A DNA stretch of 33,639 nucleotides from an uncultured bacterium (GTDB taxonomy: Bacteria > Pseudomonadota > Gammaproteobacteria > Burkholderiales > Burkholderiaceae_E), in the NCBI GenBank assembly GCA_903907905.1, contig CAIVPX010000133.1, positions 1 to 33,639 on the forward strand. Reading direction: 5' to 3'. The notes under the pieces are model-generated. The model was not told the DNA's origin. It saw only the letters and a list, made by a program, of their open reading frames with translations, and ran no database searches. Below are positions 31,588 to 33,639 of this stretch, one piece after another; position 1 is the first letter of the stretch, and the number at the start of each line of letters is the position of its first letter. Both the position numbers and the translations under genes were made by a program.

Positions 31588-33395
31588 ACCGCTCCTGGCG
31601 TCGCGGATGGGCCGGACTGGTGCGTGCCGACGAGATCGTCTCATCGGCCGCGCTGGCGTTGATGCTGATCATCCCGCTGGCCGAGATGGCAGCCCGCCCG
31701 TCTCTCGGTCAGGGCATCGACAACGCATCGGTTCTGGTGCAACACCTGGGTCTGGTGCTGGCAATGATCGGAGCGATCGCTGCTGAGCGAAATGGCCATC
31801 TGACGACCCTGATGGTCCGGGATGATCGATCGGCGACCAGCCCCTGGCGACGACGCCTGAGAACCTTTTCGAACGCAGGCGCGGCGCTCATCAGCGCCGC
31901 CCTGGCCTTCGCCAGTTGGCGGTTTGTCGAGAGCGAGATCCCCGCCGGAACCACACTCGCCTACGGAATCCCGGTATGGAGCTTTCAGGCGGCCATGCCC
32001 CTGGGCTTTGTACTTCTCAGCGTTCGACTTGCGTCGCGCTGCGCCGAGCATGCCGTTTTAAGGTGGGTGTGCGGCATCCTGCTGCCTTTCGCCGGGGTGT
32101 GGGTCGGCGCGATTGATGACGGGGCACTGCTGGCGCAGTGGCCTGCGCTCGTCTGCCTGATGATGGGGTTGCTCGCTGGGGCCCCGATCTTTGCGTTCCT
32201 GGGTGGACTCGCATTGAGCCTGTTCAGCGCAGAAGGCCTGCCGATCGCGTCGGTTGCCTTATCCCACTACCAGATCACCGTCAACCCCTCTCTGCCAGCC
32301 CTTCCCCTCTTTACGCTTGCAGGCCTGATCTTTGCACGGACGGGTGCGGCAGGGCGTCTCGGCGCAGTGTTCGTCGCCATGTTCGGCGGCGGTGCAAGAG
32401 CCAGTGCCCTTGCCACCGCCGTGCTGTGCTCGATCTTCACTGCCTTCACGGGCGGCAGCGGCGTGACCATCCTTGCGCTGGGCGGGCTCCTGCTACCCTT
32501 GCTTCAGCAAGCGCACTATCCGGAGCGAAAAGCCATTGGCCTGATCACGGGTGCCAGCGCACTCGGGGTTCTGCTTGCACCCTCCGTCCCCCTGATCATG
32601 TACGCCGTCATCGCCCGGGTGCCGATCCAGGATATGTTCGTAGCGGGACTTCTTCCCGCCTGCATCATGGTGGCGTGTCTGCTGGTGATGGGCGGTTATT
32701 TGAGACTTGACAAGGCTCAGACAGATCTGGCTACGGGCAATCCCGGCCCGGTCGGACACACCGTTGGCTTGGGTCAGGCGGTATGGAACGCGAAGTGGGA
32801 GCTGGCCGCGCCCTGGGTCGCGATCGGCGCGATGGTCAGCGGCTTGGCCACGCCAACCGAGAGCGCAGCGCTCACCGCAGGCTACGCCGTCCTGACTCAG
32901 TCGCTGGCCCACCGCGAGTTGCAGTGGCGACTGCTCGGAAAATGTCTGAGTGACTGCACCCAGCTGATCGGCGGTGTCATGCTCATCCTCGGGATGGCAC
33001 TGGCGATCACCAATTACCTCATGGACACGGGCATCCCCGACCTCGCGGTCGACTGGATCCGGCAATTCATTCCCAACCGCTACGTGTTCGTGCTGGCCTT
33101 GTGCGGGTTCCTGTTCGTTGCTGCCGCCATGATGGAGATTTACGCAGCGATTGTCGTGCTGGTGCCCTTGCTGCTTCCCCTGTCCCGTCACTACGGGATC
33201 GAGCCTGTGCACTTCGGCTTGATCTTTCTCGCCGCGATGGAAGTCGGCTTTCTATGCCCCCCGGCGGGGATGAATATCTACTTCGCTTCGGCGATGTTCG
33301 GAAAATCCCTTCGCTACGTAAGTGTCTCGGTCATGCCGGCAATGCTGGCGATTCTGGTCGGCACGCTGATCATCGCCGGGCTTGGCTGGCTGTAG
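31584..33395 (+). CDS. TRAP transporter fused small and large permease (DctQ-DctM fusion)
   Basis: A 603-residue membrane protein. The first 180 residues form a DctQ-like four-helix part (RADEIVSSAALALMLIIPLAEM, then QHLGLVLAMIGAIAAERNGHL). The rest is the DctM transport domain with LPALPLFTLAGLIFARTGA, TAVLCSIFTAFTGGSGVTILALGG, GLITGASALGVLLAPSVPLIMYAV and a late GLIFLAAMEVGFLCPPAGMNIY. It uses an ion gradient to import the ligand of the upstream binding protein. Translation starts at a TTG that overlaps the previous stop. Fusions of Q and M are known and are not a sequencing artefact here, since the frame is open throughout. Confidence 0.9.
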   Translation: MNRSWRRGWAGLVRADEIVSSAALALMLIIPLAEMAARPSLGQGIDNASVLVQHLGLVLAMIGAIAAERNGHLTTLMVRDDRSATSPWRRRLRTFSNAGAALISAALAFASWRFVESEIPAGTTLAYGIPVWSFQAAMPLGFVLLSVRLASRCAEHAVLRWVCGILLPFAGVWVGAIDDGALLAQWPALVCLMMGLLAGAPIFAFLGGLALSLFSAEGLPIASVALSHYQITVNPSLPALPLFTLAGLIFARTGAAGRLGAVFVAMFGGGARASALATAVLCSIFTAFTGGSGVTILALGGLLLPLLQQAHYPERKAIGLITGASALGVLLAPSVPLIMYAVIARVPIQDMFVAGLLPACIMVACLLVMGGYLRLDKAQTDLATGNPGPVGHTVGLGQAVWNAKWELAAPWVAIGAMVSGLATPTESAALTAGYAVLTQSLAHRELQWRLLGKCLSDCTQLIGGVMLILGMALAITNYLMDTGIPDLAVDWIRQFIPNRYVFVLALCGFLFVAAAMMEIYAAIVVLVPLLLPLSRHYGIEPVHFGLIFLAAMEVGFLCPPAGMNIYFASAMFGKSLRYVSVSVMPAMLAILVGTLIIAGLGWL

Positions 33396-33434
33396 CGACG
33401 GGTCCAGAGTGACCGGCGCCGCCCAGCGGCCGTG

Positions 33435-33466
33435 TCGGCTCAAGCCCCCCGGCACCCCCGAGCCGA
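33435..33466 (+). terminator. Possible terminator after the TRAP operon
   Basis: TCGGCTC (33435-33441) and GAGCCGA (33460-33466) pair perfectly across an 18-base C-rich loop, 40 bases after the transporter stop. No U-tract follows, so it may be only a weak stem-loop. Confidence 0.25.
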
Positions 33467-33520
33467 ATGTTCTGCCCTAAGATCGCAGACTTCAAAGAAC
33501 TCAAGCGAGTCAGGTCGGAC

Positions 33521-33639
33521 GTGACGAACCATTTCAGCCCGCTCCAGGGTATTCGGGTGCTCGACTTTTCCAAGGTCCTCGCCGGACCGCAGTGCGCGCA
33601 ATATCTCGGCGAACTGGGGGCCGACGTCATCAAGGTCGA
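33521..33639 (+). CDS. CaiB/BaiF family III CoA-transferase, 5' part only
   Basis: The last 119 bases begin a gene at a GTG that runs off the right edge. The 39 visible residues include [19 protein letters not shown] followed by [11 protein letters not shown], the standard opening of family III CoA-transferases (formyl-CoA:oxalate, carnitine and related enzymes). The catalytic Asp lies further downstream and is not visible. It is on the same strand as the TRAP genes, 125 bases away, so it may act on an imported organic acid or be unrelated. Confidence 0.8.
   Translation, partial: MTNHFSPLQGIRVLDFSKVLAGPQCAQYLGELGADVIKV

Overview
The window looks like a stretch of a high-GC proteobacterial chromosome. 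The pstSCAB-phoU-phoB-phoR gene order, the PhoU sequence and an OlsB-type acyltransferase fit a betaproteobacterium of Burkholderiales type, but this is an inference from gene order and remembered families, not a phylogeny. No rRNA, tRNA, CRISPR array, insertion sequence or phage gene was seen, and there is no gene-free stretch longer than about 300 bases.

Almost everything here serves phosphorus starvation, so the window reads as a 33 kb Pho-regulon island. From left to right it holds: (1) the start of an ornithine-lipid acyltransferase (olsB-like, minus strand), then a phosphonate-type FAD oxidoreductase; (2) a lipid block of GT4 glycosyltransferase, Mpo1-like membrane protein, membrane-anchored class III aminotransferase and phosphatidylserine decarboxylase homologue; (3) a minus-strand phosphonate operon phnC-phnD-phnE-phnA-adh-HD oxygenase, divergent from phnY; (4) ugd, convergent with plcP; (5) a minus-strand operon pstS-pstC-pstA-pstB-phoU-phoB-phoR-plcP, divergent from a CorA-like transporter; (6) a Ugp-like ABC operon (ATPase, two permeases, binding protein, GpdQ-like phosphodiesterase); (7) a divergent TRAP transporter of the TatT-TatP-TatQM type, and the start of a family III CoA-transferase.

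The genes form a coherent programme. PstSCAB imports phosphate and works with PhoU/PhoR/PhoB in sensing. PhnCDE imports phosphonates. The FAD enzyme plausibly makes phosphonoacetaldehyde, PhnY oxidises it to phosphonoacetate, and PhnA splits that to acetate and phosphate. The Ugp-like transporter with the GpdQ-like enzyme would salvage phosphodiesters. PlcP would strip head groups from phospholipids to give diacylglycerol, Ugd makes UDP-glucuronate, and the GT4 enzyme may make a glycolipid, while OlsB begins ornithine lipids.

Reading the intergenic regions by eye gave eight candidate Pho boxes (two 7-bp units separated by 4 bp). In four of the better ones a -10-like hexamer (4 of 6 matches) lies exactly 10 bp downstream. 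Points most worth a second look: a PhoB whose receiver domain has lost most phosphorylation residues although the target Asp remains; PlcP placed at the end of the pst-pho operon; an undescribed-looking lipid block of Mpo1-like protein, membrane-anchored aminotransferase and decarboxylase; an HD oxygenase with Thr at the PhnZ Glu27 position; and a TRAP-T transporter that appears to be in the Pho regulon.
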